Shown piece after piece: positions 8,215-17,521 of a stretch of DNA of 64,000 nt. Below the pieces are notes generated by a model that worked only from the letters and a program-made list of their open reading frames with translations, ran no database searches and was not told where the DNA came from. The translations under genes and the position numbers were made by a program. The stretch's first letter is position 1; every line of letters starts with the position of its first letter. This DNA is from Pseudomonadota bacterium (lineage in GTDB: Bacteria; Pseudomonadota; Alphaproteobacteria; Caulobacterales; Caulobacteraceae): the NCBI GenBank assembly GCA_020161365.1, contig JAIUNU010000017.1:1-64000 (forward strand). The letters are read 5' to 3'.

Positions 8215-9744
8215 TTAACCCGTCACGCCCATCTTCACGCGCAGGGCCGTGGCCTGTTTGCGGAACGCTTCGCGTTCGGCGTCGGGCATCTTCTCCAGCG
8301 TCCGCAGCGGCATCATCATCCGGCCGTTGCCGGCCAGACGCTTGGCGTGGCGGTCGATGAAGTCCCAGTAGAGGGCGTTGAACGGACAGGCGTCGTCGCC
8401 CAGGCGCTTTTTCACGTCGTAGCGACAGCCTTTGCAGTAGTCGCTCATGCGGTCGATATAGGCCCCGCTGGCCGCATAGGGCTTGGAGCCGACGATGCCG
8501 CCGTCGGCGAAGGTGGCCATGCCGCGGGTGTTGGGCATCTCGACCCACTCATAGGCGTCGGCGAACACCACCATGTACCAGTCGTCCACTGCGTCGGGAT
8601 GCACGCCCAGTAGCATGGCGAGGTTCCCGGTCACCATCAGCCGCTGGATGTGGTGGGCGTAGGCGTGGTCGCGGGCGGCCCGGACGGTGTCGGCGACACA
8701 GGCCATGTCGGTCTGGCCGGTCCAGTAGAACCAGGGCAGCTTGCCGTCGGCGTCCAGGGCGTTGCGCTGGGCGTACTCGGGCATCTTCAGCCAGTAGATC
8801 CCGCGCACGAACTCGCGCCAGCCGATGATCTGGCGGATGAAGCCCTCGACCGCGTTCAAGGGCGCGCGGCCCTCGCGCCAGGCGGCCTCGGCGCGGCGGC
8901 AGATGTCCAGCGGGTCCAGCAGGCCGATGTTCAGGGCCGGCGAGATCAGCGAGTGCCACAGGAACGGCCGCTGCCAGCTCATGGCGTCCTGCCAGTCGCC
9001 AAAGCTGGGCAGCATGTCGGCGATGAAGTGGTCGAGGATCGCGGTGGCCTCGTCCGGATTGGTCGGCCAGCCAAAGCCCTTGGTGTCGCCGAAATGGTCG
9101 TCGAAGCCGCGCGAGACCTGTTCCAGCACCGCCTGCGTGGTCGGGTTGGGCGGGATGCGCAGGCGCTCGGGCGGACGCAGGCCCGGCGGCAGCTTGCGGC
9201 GATTCTCGGCGTCGAAGTTCCAGCGCCCGCCGGCCGGCTGGTCGCCGTCCATAAGGAGGCCGGTCTTGCGGCGCATCTCGCGGTAGAAGAACTCCATCCG
9301 AAGCTCGCGCCGGCCCTCGGCCCAGGCGGCGAACTGAGCGCGCGAACACAGGAACCGATCGTCCTCGCGGGTCTCCATCGGCACGGGCAGGTCTAGGCCC
9401 AGCAGGTGGTTTTCCAGCCCCCACTTGCCGCAGGCGGTGCGGACCACGCGGTCAAAGCCGCCGGCCTCCAGCGCGCGGCGCAACTCGCCGCCGATTGAGC
9501 CGGTGTTGGCGGGGTCTTCCAGCGCCACGTAGCGTACGTCAAAGCCGCGCGCCCGTAGGCGCTCGGCGAACTGGCGCATGGCCGACCAGACGATGACCAG
9601 CTTCTGTTTGTGGTGCTTCCAGGCGGTGGCTTCCACCCGGCTCTCGACCATCAGCACCTGGTCGTGCGCCAAGTCCGCGTCCGCCAGGGCCGACAGATTG
9701 TCCGACAGCTGATCGCCCAGCACGAGGCGCAGGGCGCCAGCCAT
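8215..9744 (-). CDS. PhrB-type iron-sulfur (6-4) photolyase / bacterial cryptochrome
   Basis: 509 residues. LRLVLGDQLS at the N-terminus marks the photolyase-related (FeS-BCP) family. Four cysteines at 349, 437, 440 and 453 (the last three in YCKGC and ACPFN) match, within one residue, the 4Fe-4S ligands of Agrobacterium PhrB, a (6-4) photolyase. It therefore probably binds FAD, a lumazine-type antenna and one iron-sulfur cluster, and repairs UV (6-4) photoproducts. It starts 12 bases after the ChrR-like gene and is likely cotranscribed with the ECF sigma factor, as photolyase is linked to sigma-E in Rhodobacter. Confidence 0.9.
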   Translation of the reverse strand: MAGALRLVLGDQLSDNLSALADADLAHDQVLMVESRVEATAWKHHKQKLVIVWSAMRQFAERLRARGFDVRYVALEDPANTGSIGGELRRALEAGGFDRVVRTACGKWGLENHLLGLDLPVPMETREDDRFLCSRAQFAAWAEGRRELRMEFFYREMRRKTGLLMDGDQPAGGRWNFDAENRRKLPPGLRPPERLRIPPNPTTQAVLEQVSRGFDDHFGDTKGFGWPTNPDEATAILDHFIADMLPSFGDWQDAMSWQRPFLWHSLISPALNIGLLDPLDICRRAEAAWREGRAPLNAVEGFIRQIIGWREFVRGIYWLKMPEYAQRNALDADGKLPWFYWTGQTDMACVADTVRAARDHAYAHHIQRLMVTGNLAMLLGVHPDAVDDWYMVVFADAYEWVEMPNTRGMATFADGGIVGSKPYAASGAYIDRMSDYCKGCRYDVKKRLGDDACPFNALYWDFIDRHAKRLAGNGRMMMPLRTLEKMPDAEREAFRKQATALRVKMGVTG

Positions 9745-9756
9745 GTCAGAAGGAGC

Positions 9757-10395
9757 CTAGAGCTTGACGAAGGGCGCGAGCAGCTTGCCCAGGCGACCTG
9801 GCAACTGGATCTCGCCGTCCAGGGCCGCCACGCAGAGGCACGGCTTGCTGGAGACCACGCGCGGCTGGTGCAGCACGCTGGGATCGGCTTCCTCGAAATC
9901 GCCTTCGCCAAACACGCCGCTCTCGGTCTCGTAGGCGCCCTCGATCACGCAGGTCAGCTCGACGCCGCCATGGGTGTGGCGCGGCGTGGACTGGCCCGGC
10001 GCGATCTTCAGTAGGATCACCCGGCAGTCGCCATCGCGCGGACCCAGAACGTTGCGCACCCTCACGCCCGGACCCAGCCAGCGCCAGGGACCGAGCTCAA
10101 AGCCACGCAGCGGGGCGGGCAGGGTGGGGTCGGTCTTGTCCAGGCGCACAGTCGGTTCCTGGGGCGCAGGCTGATCCAGCAGCGCCAGGGTCTTGTCGAG
10201 CGCACCAGCGCCGAGGGCGCTGGGCTCTAGATCCTCCAGCACGCCGCCGCCGACCGCTTGGCCAAGCTCGGACCAGACGCGGGTTTCGGGACGCAGCGCC
10301 AGGTGCGTGGCCACGACCACGGCTTCGGGCGCGCTCAAGGTGCCGGCGGCGTAGGCCAGCAGTCGCTCTTCACTGGGCAGACGACGCAGGCTCAC
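9757..10395 (-). CDS. chrR: ChrR-like cupin anti-sigma factor with altered zinc-binding domain
   Basis: 212 residues from a GTG overlapping the sigma-factor stop (GTGA). The N-terminal part (LLAYAAGTLSAPEAVVVATH) aligns with the ChrR anti-sigma domain. Of the four zinc ligands known in Rhodobacter ChrR (His6, His31, Cys35, Cys38) only His31 remains; the others read Leu6, Arg35 and Thr38. The C-terminal cupin keeps its metal set: His140, His142, Glu146 and His176. In Rhodobacter, ChrR holds sigma-E inactive until singlet oxygen appears. Here the same partnership is likely, but with a different or absent N-terminal metal site. Confidence 0.85.
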   Translation of the reverse strand: MSLRRLPSEERLLAYAAGTLSAPEAVVVATHLALRPETRVWSELGQAVGGGVLEDLEPSALGAGALDKTLALLDQPAPQEPTVRLDKTDPTLPAPLRGFELGPWRWLGPGVRVRNVLGPRDGDCRVILLKIAPGQSTPRHTHGGVELTCVIEGAYETESGVFGEGDFEEADPSVLHQPRVVSSKPCLCVAALDGEIQLPGRLGKLLAPFVKL

Positions 10396-11003
10396 GACGC
10401 AACCCCCGCCTCGCGCTCGATAAAAGCGCGCAGCTTCATCATGCCAAAGCGGATACGCGCCTTGACCGTACCGAGCGGCACGCCCAACGCCTCCGAGATC
10501 TGACTGTGGGTCTGTTCCTGGAAGAAAGCCATTTCGATTGCTTGGGACTGGTCGGGATTAAGGGTCTGCATCGCGGAGCGGACGATCTGGGCGTCCTGCA
10601 TGCCGCTGAGGATGGCGTCGGGTTGGGCGGGCTCTTCAGCGCCGAGGTTGAGGTCAACGGCGTAAAGGGCCGAGGAGCCGCGCCGCAGGCTGTCGATCCG
10701 CAGATTGCGGGCGATGGTGAAGATCCAGGCCGCCGCCGAGGCGCGCTTGGGATCAAAATAGTGGGCCTTGCGCCAGACCGCGAGCATGACCTCCTGGGCC
10801 AGCTCTTCGGCCGCCGACGGGGTGGAGCCGCTGCGAACCAGCAGGGTCTTCACCCGGGGGGCGTAGTGCGCGAACAACTCGGCGAACGCGGCGCGATCCT
10901 GCGCCTGCGCTATCCGCGTGATCAACGCGCCGCCGTCGCATTGCGCTGCGCTCACGCGCGCGCCGCTCCGAGTTCGGGTCTCTGCATGTCCTGTCGCATA
11001 CAT
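10392..11003 (-). CDS. rpoE: ECF RNA polymerase sigma factor, ChrR-associated (RpoE-like)
   Basis: 203 residues with region 2 (FAELFAHYAPRVKTLL, AEELAQEVMLAVW, WIFTIARNLRIDSLRR) and region 4 (LNPDQSQAIEMAFFQEQTHS, GVPLGTVKARIRFGMMKLR) of group IV sigma factors. Translational overlap with a ChrR-like anti-sigma gene places it in the sigma-E/ChrR class that answers singlet oxygen. AAAGG stands just before the ATG at 11003. The downstream photolyase is a plausible target and operon partner. The N-terminal 25 residues are poorly conserved-looking, so a slightly later start is possible. Confidence 0.9.
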   Translation of the reverse strand: MYATGHAETRTRSGARVSAAQCDGGALITRIAQAQDRAAFAELFAHYAPRVKTLLVRSGSTPSAAEELAQEVMLAVWRKAHYFDPKRASAAAWIFTIARNLRIDSLRRGSSALYAVDLNLGAEEPAQPDAILSGMQDAQIVRSAMQTLNPDQSQAIEMAFFQEQTHSQISEALGVPLGTVKARIRFGMMKLRAFIEREAGVAS

Positions 11004-11020
11004 GCCCTTTATACGCGGCT

Positions 11021-11047
11021 GTTACGGGAACGGATGACTCAAGTTCC
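11021..11047 (-). promoter_or_regulatory. candidate stress-type promoter of the sigma-chrR-photolyase unit
   Basis: On the minus strand GGAAC is followed after 16 bases by CGTAAC, one base from the sigma-T/EcfG consensus GGAAC-N16/17-CGTT, ending about 18 bases before the sigma-factor ATG. An alternative self-recognition site of the TGATCC type may overlap (TCATCC ... GTATAA). Either would imply a very short leader. Confidence 0.35.
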
Positions 11048-11104
11048 GCGTTGGCGAAGTTTTTTCTAAGCGTCGACGCATGAGGGCCGGGCGAGGGCGT
11101 CAGC

Positions 11105-11476
11105 TCAGCGTGGCTTACGCTTGGCCTGGATCTCCTCAAGCGTCAGCTTGCGGATCTTGGTCACCGGATAGCGTTGGATCCCGATGGCTTCGGGGACGAT
11201 CAGCGTCGCGTCCATGCCGGCGCAAACCCAGGAACCGCCACGGGCCTCAATCCCGATTTGCATGGTCCAGTCGATGTCGCGGGATGGGGCGAACAGGGTC
11301 AGGCGATAGACGTTTCGGGGGCTGATCGAGACATCGACGGTCTGGTCATCGACGACATTGAACCCGCTGACGTCCGACGCGCGGAAACAGGCGCGGTCGG
11401 CCTTGGGCTCGGCCGCCAGGGCCGGGGCGGCGAGGAGGACCGCGCAGAGCGCGGTGGCAGCCGTAAGAACACGCAT
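11105..11476 (-). CDS. DUF6491-like exported protein
   Basis: 123 residues. A Sec signal (MRVLTAATALCAVLLAAPALA) precedes a small domain starting at ACFRASDVSGFNVVDDQTVDV and containing two cysteines (ACFR and WVCAG) that could pair in the periplasm. The pattern resembles DUF6491 proteins common in Caulobacterales. I chose the Met at 11476 because GGAGC precedes it and the signal peptide begins there. Function unknown; the nearest genes give no firm hint. Confidence 0.7.
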   Translation of the reverse strand: MRVLTAATALCAVLLAAPALAAEPKADRACFRASDVSGFNVVDDQTVDVSISPRNVYRLTLFAPSRDIDWTMQIGIEARGGSWVCAGMDATLIVPEAIGIQRYPVTKIRKLTLEEIQAKRKPR

Positions 11477-11551
11477 GGGATTTGCTCCGAGGTTAGCGCC
11501 CGCCGCGCTCAGTGTTGCGCCAGAGCGTGGCCGGCTCAAGGCGCTACCCGC

Positions 11552-12742
11552 TCAGGTTTCGTCGGTCTTGGCGGGCGCGAACCGCAGGAGGGCCATGCCG
11601 AAGAGCGCCGAGGCCAGCGAGCCGGCGAGCACGCCGATCTTGGTTTCGTCGATCAGGAGCGGATCGCTGAAGGCCAGGGCGCCGATGAAGAGGCTCATGG
11701 TGAAGCCGATCCCGCAGAGCACCGCAACCCCATAGAGCTGCAGCATCGACGCGCCGCGCGGCAGGCGCGCCCAGCCCAGCTTGACCAAAGCCGCAGAGAC
11801 GCCGAACACGCCGATCTGCTTGCCGACGAACAAGCCCAGCGCGACCCCCAGCGGCACCGGATCCAGCAGGGCGGCCAGCCCGATCCCCGCGAACGACAGG
11901 CCGGCGTTGGCGAAGCCGAAGAGGGGCGTGACCACGAACGCGACGGGCTTGTGCAGTGCGTGCTCAAGCGTATGCAACGGCGAGTGGTCGCCCGGCCGCA
12001 GGGGGATGGTCAGCGCCAGCGCGACCCCGGCAAGCGTTGCGTGAACGCCTGACTCCAGCACGAAGTACCACAGCACAACGCCCAGCAGCAGATACGGCCA
12101 CAAGCTCAGCACCTTGAGCCGGTTCAGCGCGATCAGCGACACCAGCACCGCGCCGGCGCCGGCCAGCGCCGCCATGTGCAGTTGCTCGGTGTAGAACACC
12201 GCGATGATCATGATGGCCGCCAGATCGTCCATGATGGCGATGGCGGTCAGGAACACCTTCAGTGAGGTCGGCACGCGCGATCCCAGCAGAGCCAGTACGC
12301 CCAGGGCGAAGGCGATGTCGGTCGCCGAGGGGATCGCCCAGCCGGCGATGCTCTCGGGGTGTTTGGCGTTGAAGGCCAGATAGATCAGAGCCGGCAGCGC
12401 GACGCCGCCCAGGGCCGCCGCGCCGGGCAGCACCACGTCGGCCGGCCGTGACAACTGGCCGTCCAGCACCTCGCGCTTGATCTCCAGGCCTACCAACAGG
12501 AAGAACAGCGCCATCAGGCCGTCGTTGATCCAATGCAGGACGCTCTCGTCCAGGTGAACGGGCCCCAGGGCAAAGCCGAAATGGGCGTCCAGCGCCTTGA
12601 AGTAGGTTGGCGCGAGGGGCGAGTTTGCGACGATCAAGGCCAAGGCGGCGGCGATCATCAGCACATAGCCGCCGGCGGCTTCGTTCTTCAGGAAATGCAC
12701 AAGCGCGACCCGCGCGCGGTGGCTGACCGTTCGCAGCACCAT
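11552..12742 (-). CDS. nhaA: Na+/H+ antiporter NhaA
   Basis: 396 residues, the usual NhaA length, with the family start FLKNEAAGGYVLMIAAALAL, the unwound-helix segment IPSATDIAFALGVL and the ion-binding Asp pair in TAIAIMDDLAAIMIIA. It exchanges sodium for protons at the inner membrane for pH and salt balance. It begins 12 bases after the DUF5690 gene, so the two are probably one operon. Confidence 0.95.
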   Translation of the reverse strand: MVLRTVSHRARVALVHFLKNEAAGGYVLMIAAALALIVANSPLAPTYFKALDAHFGFALGPVHLDESVLHWINDGLMALFFLLVGLEIKREVLDGQLSRPADVVLPGAAALGGVALPALIYLAFNAKHPESIAGWAIPSATDIAFALGVLALLGSRVPTSLKVFLTAIAIMDDLAAIMIIAVFYTEQLHMAALAGAGAVLVSLIALNRLKVLSLWPYLLLGVVLWYFVLESGVHATLAGVALALTIPLRPGDHSPLHTLEHALHKPVAFVVTPLFGFANAGLSFAGIGLAALLDPVPLGVALGLFVGKQIGVFGVSAALVKLGWARLPRGASMLQLYGVAVLCGIGFTMSLFIGALAFSDPLLIDETKIGVLAGSLASALFGMALLRFAPAKTDET

Positions 12743-12754
12743 CTGGTCTTACTC

Positions 12755-14056
12755 CTACAGTTTCGCCAAAAGGCGGTTCGCGAAGAACAGCGCCACAAGG
12801 CCCATGCCGCAGGCCAGATAGGCCCCGTTGGCCAGGAACTGGCCCCAAGCGATGTCGAGCTTGGCGAACGACTTCACCAAAAGTAGCGAGATGCTCCCGA
12901 TATAGCCGAATGAGTCTGCGACGTAGATCAGAAAGCCCGCCGTACCGATCTTGCCGGTCGCGGCGATCATGCGGTCGAACAACATGGCGTTGAACGGGGT
13001 GTAGCCCATGTAGAGACCCGCCCCGGCCAGCACCATCCACCACACCGGGCCCAGCAGATGAAGCTGATAGGCCAGGGTCGAGGCGCCCAGCAGCACGAAG
13101 CCCAGCGCCACAAAGCCCAGATTGAACGCGACAGCGCGGCGGTTGTCCCTCACGCCCATTAGCGCGGCCAGCCCCACCAGAACGATGGCGGCCACCGGCA
13201 GTTCCGACAGGGTGAAGATCGAAGCGGCGTTCTTGAATCCGAGCTCGGCCCAGATCTCGGCCGAGAAGTTGTCGCGGAAATCGCGCAGGGCCGTCAGGAT
13301 CATGTAGACCGCGATCAGCAGGATCAGGGCGGGCGCATGGGCGGCGAACAGCGCAGCGCGGTCCCGGGCGTTCATCGGCGCCCGCTTGACGCGTTCGGCC
13401 TCGTCGGCGGCGGTGGGGGGCGGCAGCTGCGCGAGGGCCAGCACCGCCACCAGCATCAGCGGGGCGAAGAGCAGCCCCGAGATGAACGGCATCCACTTCT
13501 CGTCGACCTGCGACAGCAGCAGCATCTTGCCGACCGACTTAGCGACGCCCGACGACAGGATGAAGCTGGCGCACAGCATGGCGCCGAGCACTTCGGTCAG
13601 GCGCCGACCCTCCAGGAAGCCGAACACCAGGCCCCAGATCATCCCCAGGCAAAGGCCGTTCAAGTAAAGCGCCAGCGGCCCGGCCACCGTCGGCAAGGCG
13701 CCGAAGAGCAGCAGCGACACCTCGGCCCCGAAGATCAGGGCCAGGATGGAGACAGCCCGCCGGCCCGGCCGCATCTCGGAGATCACCTTGACCCCGATGA
13801 ACTTGGCCGTCGCGTACCCGGCGACTTGAGCGATCACCAGCGCGATCTTGAAGTCGAAGTCGAATGGCCAACCCTCCGGGTGGGCATAGGCGGCGGCCGT
13901 GAACGGTTTGCGATAGCCAAACATCGCAAAATAGACCGCGAACGAGGCCAGTCCGCCGTACAAGGCGAACAGCCAAGGCGGGGCGGATGCAAGAAAGCGG
14001 GTCACGGCGCCGCCGGCGGCGGACTCGCGGGCCGGAGCGTCGGTCGCTGGTGTCAT
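12755..14056 (-). CDS. DUF5690-family (MFS-like) membrane protein
   Basis: 433 residues with about twelve hydrophobic segments. The region FAVYFAMFGYRKPFTAA after the first helix, and later MILTALRDFRDNFSAEIWAELG, match DUF5690 proteins, which look like major-facilitator transporters of unknown cargo. It lies directly upstream of nhaA and probably shares its transcript. The 207 bases up to the divergent kinase hold the promoters for both directions, with no other gene. Confidence 0.75.
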   Translation of the reverse strand: MTPATDAPARESAAGGAVTRFLASAPPWLFALYGGLASFAVYFAMFGYRKPFTAAAYAHPEGWPFDFDFKIALVIAQVAGYATAKFIGVKVISEMRPGRRAVSILALIFGAEVSLLLFGALPTVAGPLALYLNGLCLGMIWGLVFGFLEGRRLTEVLGAMLCASFILSSGVAKSVGKMLLLSQVDEKWMPFISGLLFAPLMLVAVLALAQLPPPTAADEAERVKRAPMNARDRAALFAAHAPALILLIAVYMILTALRDFRDNFSAEIWAELGFKNAASIFTLSELPVAAIVLVGLAALMGVRDNRRAVAFNLGFVALGFVLLGASTLAYQLHLLGPVWWMVLAGAGLYMGYTPFNAMLFDRMIAATGKIGTAGFLIYVADSFGYIGSISLLLVKSFAKLDIAWGQFLANGAYLACGMGLVALFFANRLLAKL

Positions 14057-14263
14057 GATGCTTCGCCTTCGTTCCCGCGCTAAGCCTCAGCTAGCCCGCT
14101 TCGATCCGACGGAGCAATCAAAGTCGGCGCTGGGGTGCCCGATCGTGGAAGGGTTGAGTAAAACCAAGGTCTTGAACGCGGCGCGCGACCGGGGGCCGCG
14201 GCGCATTGCCGCAGCGGCGAAGTATAATGATGTTGTTGAGAGTTTTAAGGCGATGAACGAGCG

Positions 14264-16594
14264 ATGCCGACGCCGTTCCAGCAAGATATCGATGCGCTGA
14301 AGGCCAGCGAGGCCTTCTTCCGGCTTCTGACCGAGCAGGCGGGAGACGTGATCAGTCGCCACCGTTTCTCCGGAACCGACGACTATGTTTCGCCCGCGGT
14401 CGAGCGGATGCTGGGCTGGACGGCGGCGGAAGTGCTGGAGGCCGGCTTTCAGGCCTATTACCACCCCGATGACGCGCCCGCCGTGGCCGAGGTCTACGAG
14501 TCGATACGCGCCGGCGCCGACAAGGGCAGCGTGCGGTATCGCGGGCGAGCCAAGGACGGCCGCTATGTCTGGCTGGAAAGCCATCTCAGCCTCGTCCGGG
14601 ACGAACATGGCGCGCCGTCGGAACTAGTGGCGGTCACCCGAGACGTCGACGAGCGCGTAAGGCTGGAGGATGAGGCGCGCCAGGCTCGTGAGGCCATGCG
14701 CGAGACGCTGCAGCGAGCGATGCTGGCGGAACAGGTCGCCCAAGTGGCCTTCTGGCGGGTGGATCTCATCGCGAACGAGGTGTTCCTGTCGCCCCGCTTT
14801 CGCGAAATCTACGGCTGGTCGGCGGACGAGGCCGTATCGCTGGGCGAAGTGCTGAGTCGTTTCCATCCCGAAGATCGCCCCGCTGCGCGCGCGTGGGTGG
14901 CCGAGCGTCTGCGAACCGGCGAGCCTTCACGTCATCGGATGGATCGTATCATCCGGCTGGATGGCGAAGTTCGCTACATCGTCGGCAGTTTCGAGTTCGA
15001 CCTGGGCGAGGATGGACGCCCACTCGCCATGTCGGGCACCACCGTCGACGTCACCGATCTGGTGGCGGCCCAACAGAGTCTCGCCAAAACCGAGTCACGG
15101 TTCCAGGACTTGGCGAAGGCGACGCGCGACATCGTTATCGAGGTCGACCGACGGGGGAACATTCTCTTCGCCAGCGCAGCCGTCGAGACGGTGCTGGGCT
15201 ACACCGAGGCCGAACTGCTGGGACGCAAGGCCGCCAAGCTGACCCATCCCGACGACCTGCCGGGTCTGGTGCAGGGTTTTGGCAAGGTGCTGGCCGATCC
15301 CGAGGCCGTGCCGCCGATCCTGGAAGCGCGTGGGCTTCACAAGGATGGCCACTGGGTGTGGCTGCAAGGCCGTCCCGTGCTGGATCGTAACGCCGGACGG
15401 ATCGAAGGCGTCGTTCGGGACATCACCGAGTACAAGCGCGCGCGAGATGAACTCGCCGCCGAACAGGCCCGGACACAGCAGGCGCTTGAGGCCCGCTCGG
15501 CCTTCCTGGCCAATATGAGCCACGAACTGCGCACCCCGCTGACCGCCGTGATCGGCTTCGCGGCGCTGGTCGAGGGGTTAGACGACCTGCCCACGCAGGC
15601 CCGCGACTATGTCGGCCGGATCTCCACGGCGGGGAGGGCGCTGCTGTCGGTGATCAATGACGTGCTGGAGATGTCGAAGCTGGAGACGGGGCAGGTGCAG
15701 GTGCACATTGCGCCATGCGCCTTGACTCCCTTGATCGAAGACACAGTCCGCATGTTCGCGCTGCACGCGGCCGAAAAGAACCTTGAGATCGGCGTGCGGA
15801 TGATCGATCCACCGCCACGCGTGCTGATGATCGACCCTGATCGGGTCCGGCAGGTGCTGATCAACCTGATCGGTAACGCCATACGCTATACCGATAGCGG
15901 ATCGGTCACAGTCGAGGTGATCTGGCGCGCGGCGATGGCCGAGCTGTTCGTGGCGGTCAAGGACACAGGGATCGGCATCGATCCCGCCGACCAGGTGCAT
16001 CTGTTCAAGCGCTTCTCGCAGGTCGAGGCTTCGCGTTCGCGCTCGCGCGGCGGCTCGGGGCTTGGGCTAGTGATCAGCAAGGGGCTGGTCGAGGCCATGG
16101 ACGGGCGGATCGGGGCCAGCAGCAAGCCGGGCGAGGGCAGCACCTTCTGGTTCGCGATCCCGGCCGCCGCGCCGTTGCGGGACGAAGACGCGGGCCCTGA
16201 CCCCGAACCGGTCTTCGAGCCTGTCCGGTCCGGCGGTCGTATCCTGCTGGCCGACGACAACGCCCTCAATCGCGAGATGACACGCGCCATCCTGGGCGTG
16301 TTCGACGCGGAGGTCGTCGAGGCCCGCGACGGCCAACAGGCGGTGGAGGCGGCGAGGGCCCAGGCCTTCGACCTGATCCTGATGGACATCCGCATGCCGG
16401 TGCTGGATGGACTGGACGCCACGCGCCTGATCCGCGCCGAGCCCGGTCCGAACCAGAGCGCCCCGATCCTGGCCTTCTCGGCGGACATGGACTTCCAGCT
16501 GTCCGACATCTTCGACGGCCTGGTGCGCAAGCCGATCACTGCCGCGCAACTGATCCAGGCCGTGGCCGGCGCCCAGCGTTCCGTGGCGATCTAA
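14264..16594 (+). CDS. hybrid sensor histidine kinase with three PAS domains
   Basis: 776 residues without membrane segments. Three PAS/PAC units occupy roughly 15-135, 150-265 and 270-390, followed by a HisKA domain with the phospho-acceptor His420 (NMSHELRTPL), an HATPase domain (NLIGNAIRYTDSG, DTGIGI, GGSGLGLVISKGL) and a C-terminal receiver with Asp708 in LILMDIRMPVLDG. A soluble kinase with three PAS domains and an attached receiver suggests sensing of a cytoplasmic cue such as light, oxygen or redox state, with signal passed to a phosphotransferase or used as feedback. No partner gene is adjacent. Confidence 0.9.
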   Translation: MPTPFQQDIDALKASEAFFRLLTEQAGDVISRHRFSGTDDYVSPAVERMLGWTAAEVLEAGFQAYYHPDDAPAVAEVYESIRAGADKGSVRYRGRAKDGRYVWLESHLSLVRDEHGAPSELVAVTRDVDERVRLEDEARQAREAMRETLQRAMLAEQVAQVAFWRVDLIANEVFLSPRFREIYGWSADEAVSLGEVLSRFHPEDRPAARAWVAERLRTGEPSRHRMDRIIRLDGEVRYIVGSFEFDLGEDGRPLAMSGTTVDVTDLVAAQQSLAKTESRFQDLAKATRDIVIEVDRRGNILFASAAVETVLGYTEAELLGRKAAKLTHPDDLPGLVQGFGKVLADPEAVPPILEARGLHKDGHWVWLQGRPVLDRNAGRIEGVVRDITEYKRARDELAAEQARTQQALEARSAFLANMSHELRTPLTAVIGFAALVEGLDDLPTQARDYVGRISTAGRALLSVINDVLEMSKLETGQVQVHIAPCALTPLIEDTVRMFALHAAEKNLEIGVRMIDPPPRVLMIDPDRVRQVLINLIGNAIRYTDSGSVTVEVIWRAAMAELFVAVKDTGIGIDPADQVHLFKRFSQVEASRSRSRGGSGLGLVISKGLVEAMDGRIGASSKPGEGSTFWFAIPAAAPLRDEDAGPDPEPVFEPVRSGGRILLADDNALNREMTRAILGVFDAEVVEARDGQQAVEAARAQAFDLILMDIRMPVLDGLDATRLIRAEPGPNQSAPILAFSADMDFQLSDIFDGLVRKPITAAQLIQAVAGAQRSVAI

Positions 16595-16601
16595 GAGCGG
16601 G

Positions 16602-16635
16602 AAAACAAAAACGCCCTCCGCAGGGCGAAGGGCGT
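16602..16635 (-). terminator. rho-independent terminator of cdnL
   Basis: On the minus strand ACGCCCT pairs with AGGGCGT across an 11-base loop and is followed by TTTTGTTTT. It lies about 30 bases past the cdnL stop and also close to the kinase stop on the other strand. Confidence 0.8.
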
Positions 16636-16662
16636 CTTGGGGTTCGCAGTCTCTGGCGCTGC

Positions 16663-17172
16663 CTAGGCGGCGGCGGCCTTGACCAGCGACTTGGTCAGGA
16701 TGCCGATCGCGGCTTCGCGGTCGATGCGCTCGATGGCGGCGACTTCACGGGCCATGCGGTCCAGAGCCGACTCATACAGCTGACGCTCCGAGTAAGACTG
16801 TTCCGGCTGGTTCTCGGCGCGGTGCAGGTCGCGGACCACTTCGGCGATCGAGATCAGGTCGCCCGAGTTGATCTTGGCTTCGTACTCCTGGGCGCGGCGC
16901 GACCACATGGTGCGCTTCACGCGGGCGCGGCCCTTCAGGGTAGTCAGCGCCTGGCTGACCGTGCCGCCTTCGGCCAGCGGACGCAGGCCAGCCGTCTTGG
17001 CCTTCTTGGTCGGGACGCGCAGGGTCATTTTTTCATGGTCGAACGTGATGACGTAGACTTCGAGCGACATGCCGGCCACTTCCTGGGTCTCGATCGCCTG
17101 AATGCTGCCCACGCCGTGCGCGGGATAAACGACGTGATCGCCGACCGAGAATTCCAGACCAGTCTTGCTCAT
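16663..17172 (-). CDS. cdnL: CarD-family transcription regulator CdnL
   Basis: 169 residues. FSVGDHVVYPAHGVGSI begins the RNA-polymerase-interacting Tudor-like domain, and the C-terminal helices include RRAQEYEAKINSGDLISIAEVVRDL. CdnL binds the polymerase beta subunit and stabilises open complexes at rRNA and other promoters. I chose the Met at 17172 (MSKTGLEF) to match the Caulobacter protein; the frame runs 18 codons further upstream without a good site. The C-terminus ends in a run of alanines, the type of end recognised by ClpXP, which is reported to degrade CdnL on starvation. Confidence 0.93.
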   Translation of the reverse strand: MSKTGLEFSVGDHVVYPAHGVGSIQAIETQEVAGMSLEVYVITFDHEKMTLRVPTKKAKTAGLRPLAEGGTVSQALTTLKGRARVKRTMWSRRAQEYEAKINSGDLISIAEVVRDLHRAENQPEQSYSERQLYESALDRMAREVAAIERIDREAAIGILTKSLVKAAAA

Positions 17173-17521
17173 GTTCGTCCTCTTCAATACGGACCCGCAG
17201 GATCCGAACGCCGTCATCATTCCCAAACCAAAAGCGACAGGTTCCCGCTCCGCGGGATAGGGATCGCGGGGCCAAGCCTGTCAGGATTTGGAATAGACCT
17301 CTAAGACACCCTTCGCCTTCGATCGGGCGGGCCGATTCAAATGGGTTTTCTGAAACGGCTTCTTCGACAAGACGGACCGTCGCGAACGAGCGCGGCTGTC
17401 ACGTCGTCGAAGACAATAGCATAAAATTAAGCCCTATGAAAGGGTTGCGTCCAGGCAGCAGGATCGCACCGCCAAGCTTTCGCGCGGCGCTCAAGTCTCA
17501 TGCTTGAGAAATCGGGCTGGA
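17173..17521. other. cdnL upstream region, no gene seen
   Basis: These 349 bases hold the cdnL promoter region and the end of the ferredoxin transcript. An AT-rich stretch lies around 17415-17445, and a small CTCAAG/CTTGAG hairpin lies just past the fdxA stop without a clear T-run. No open frame with a ribosome site is visible. Confidence 0.5.
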
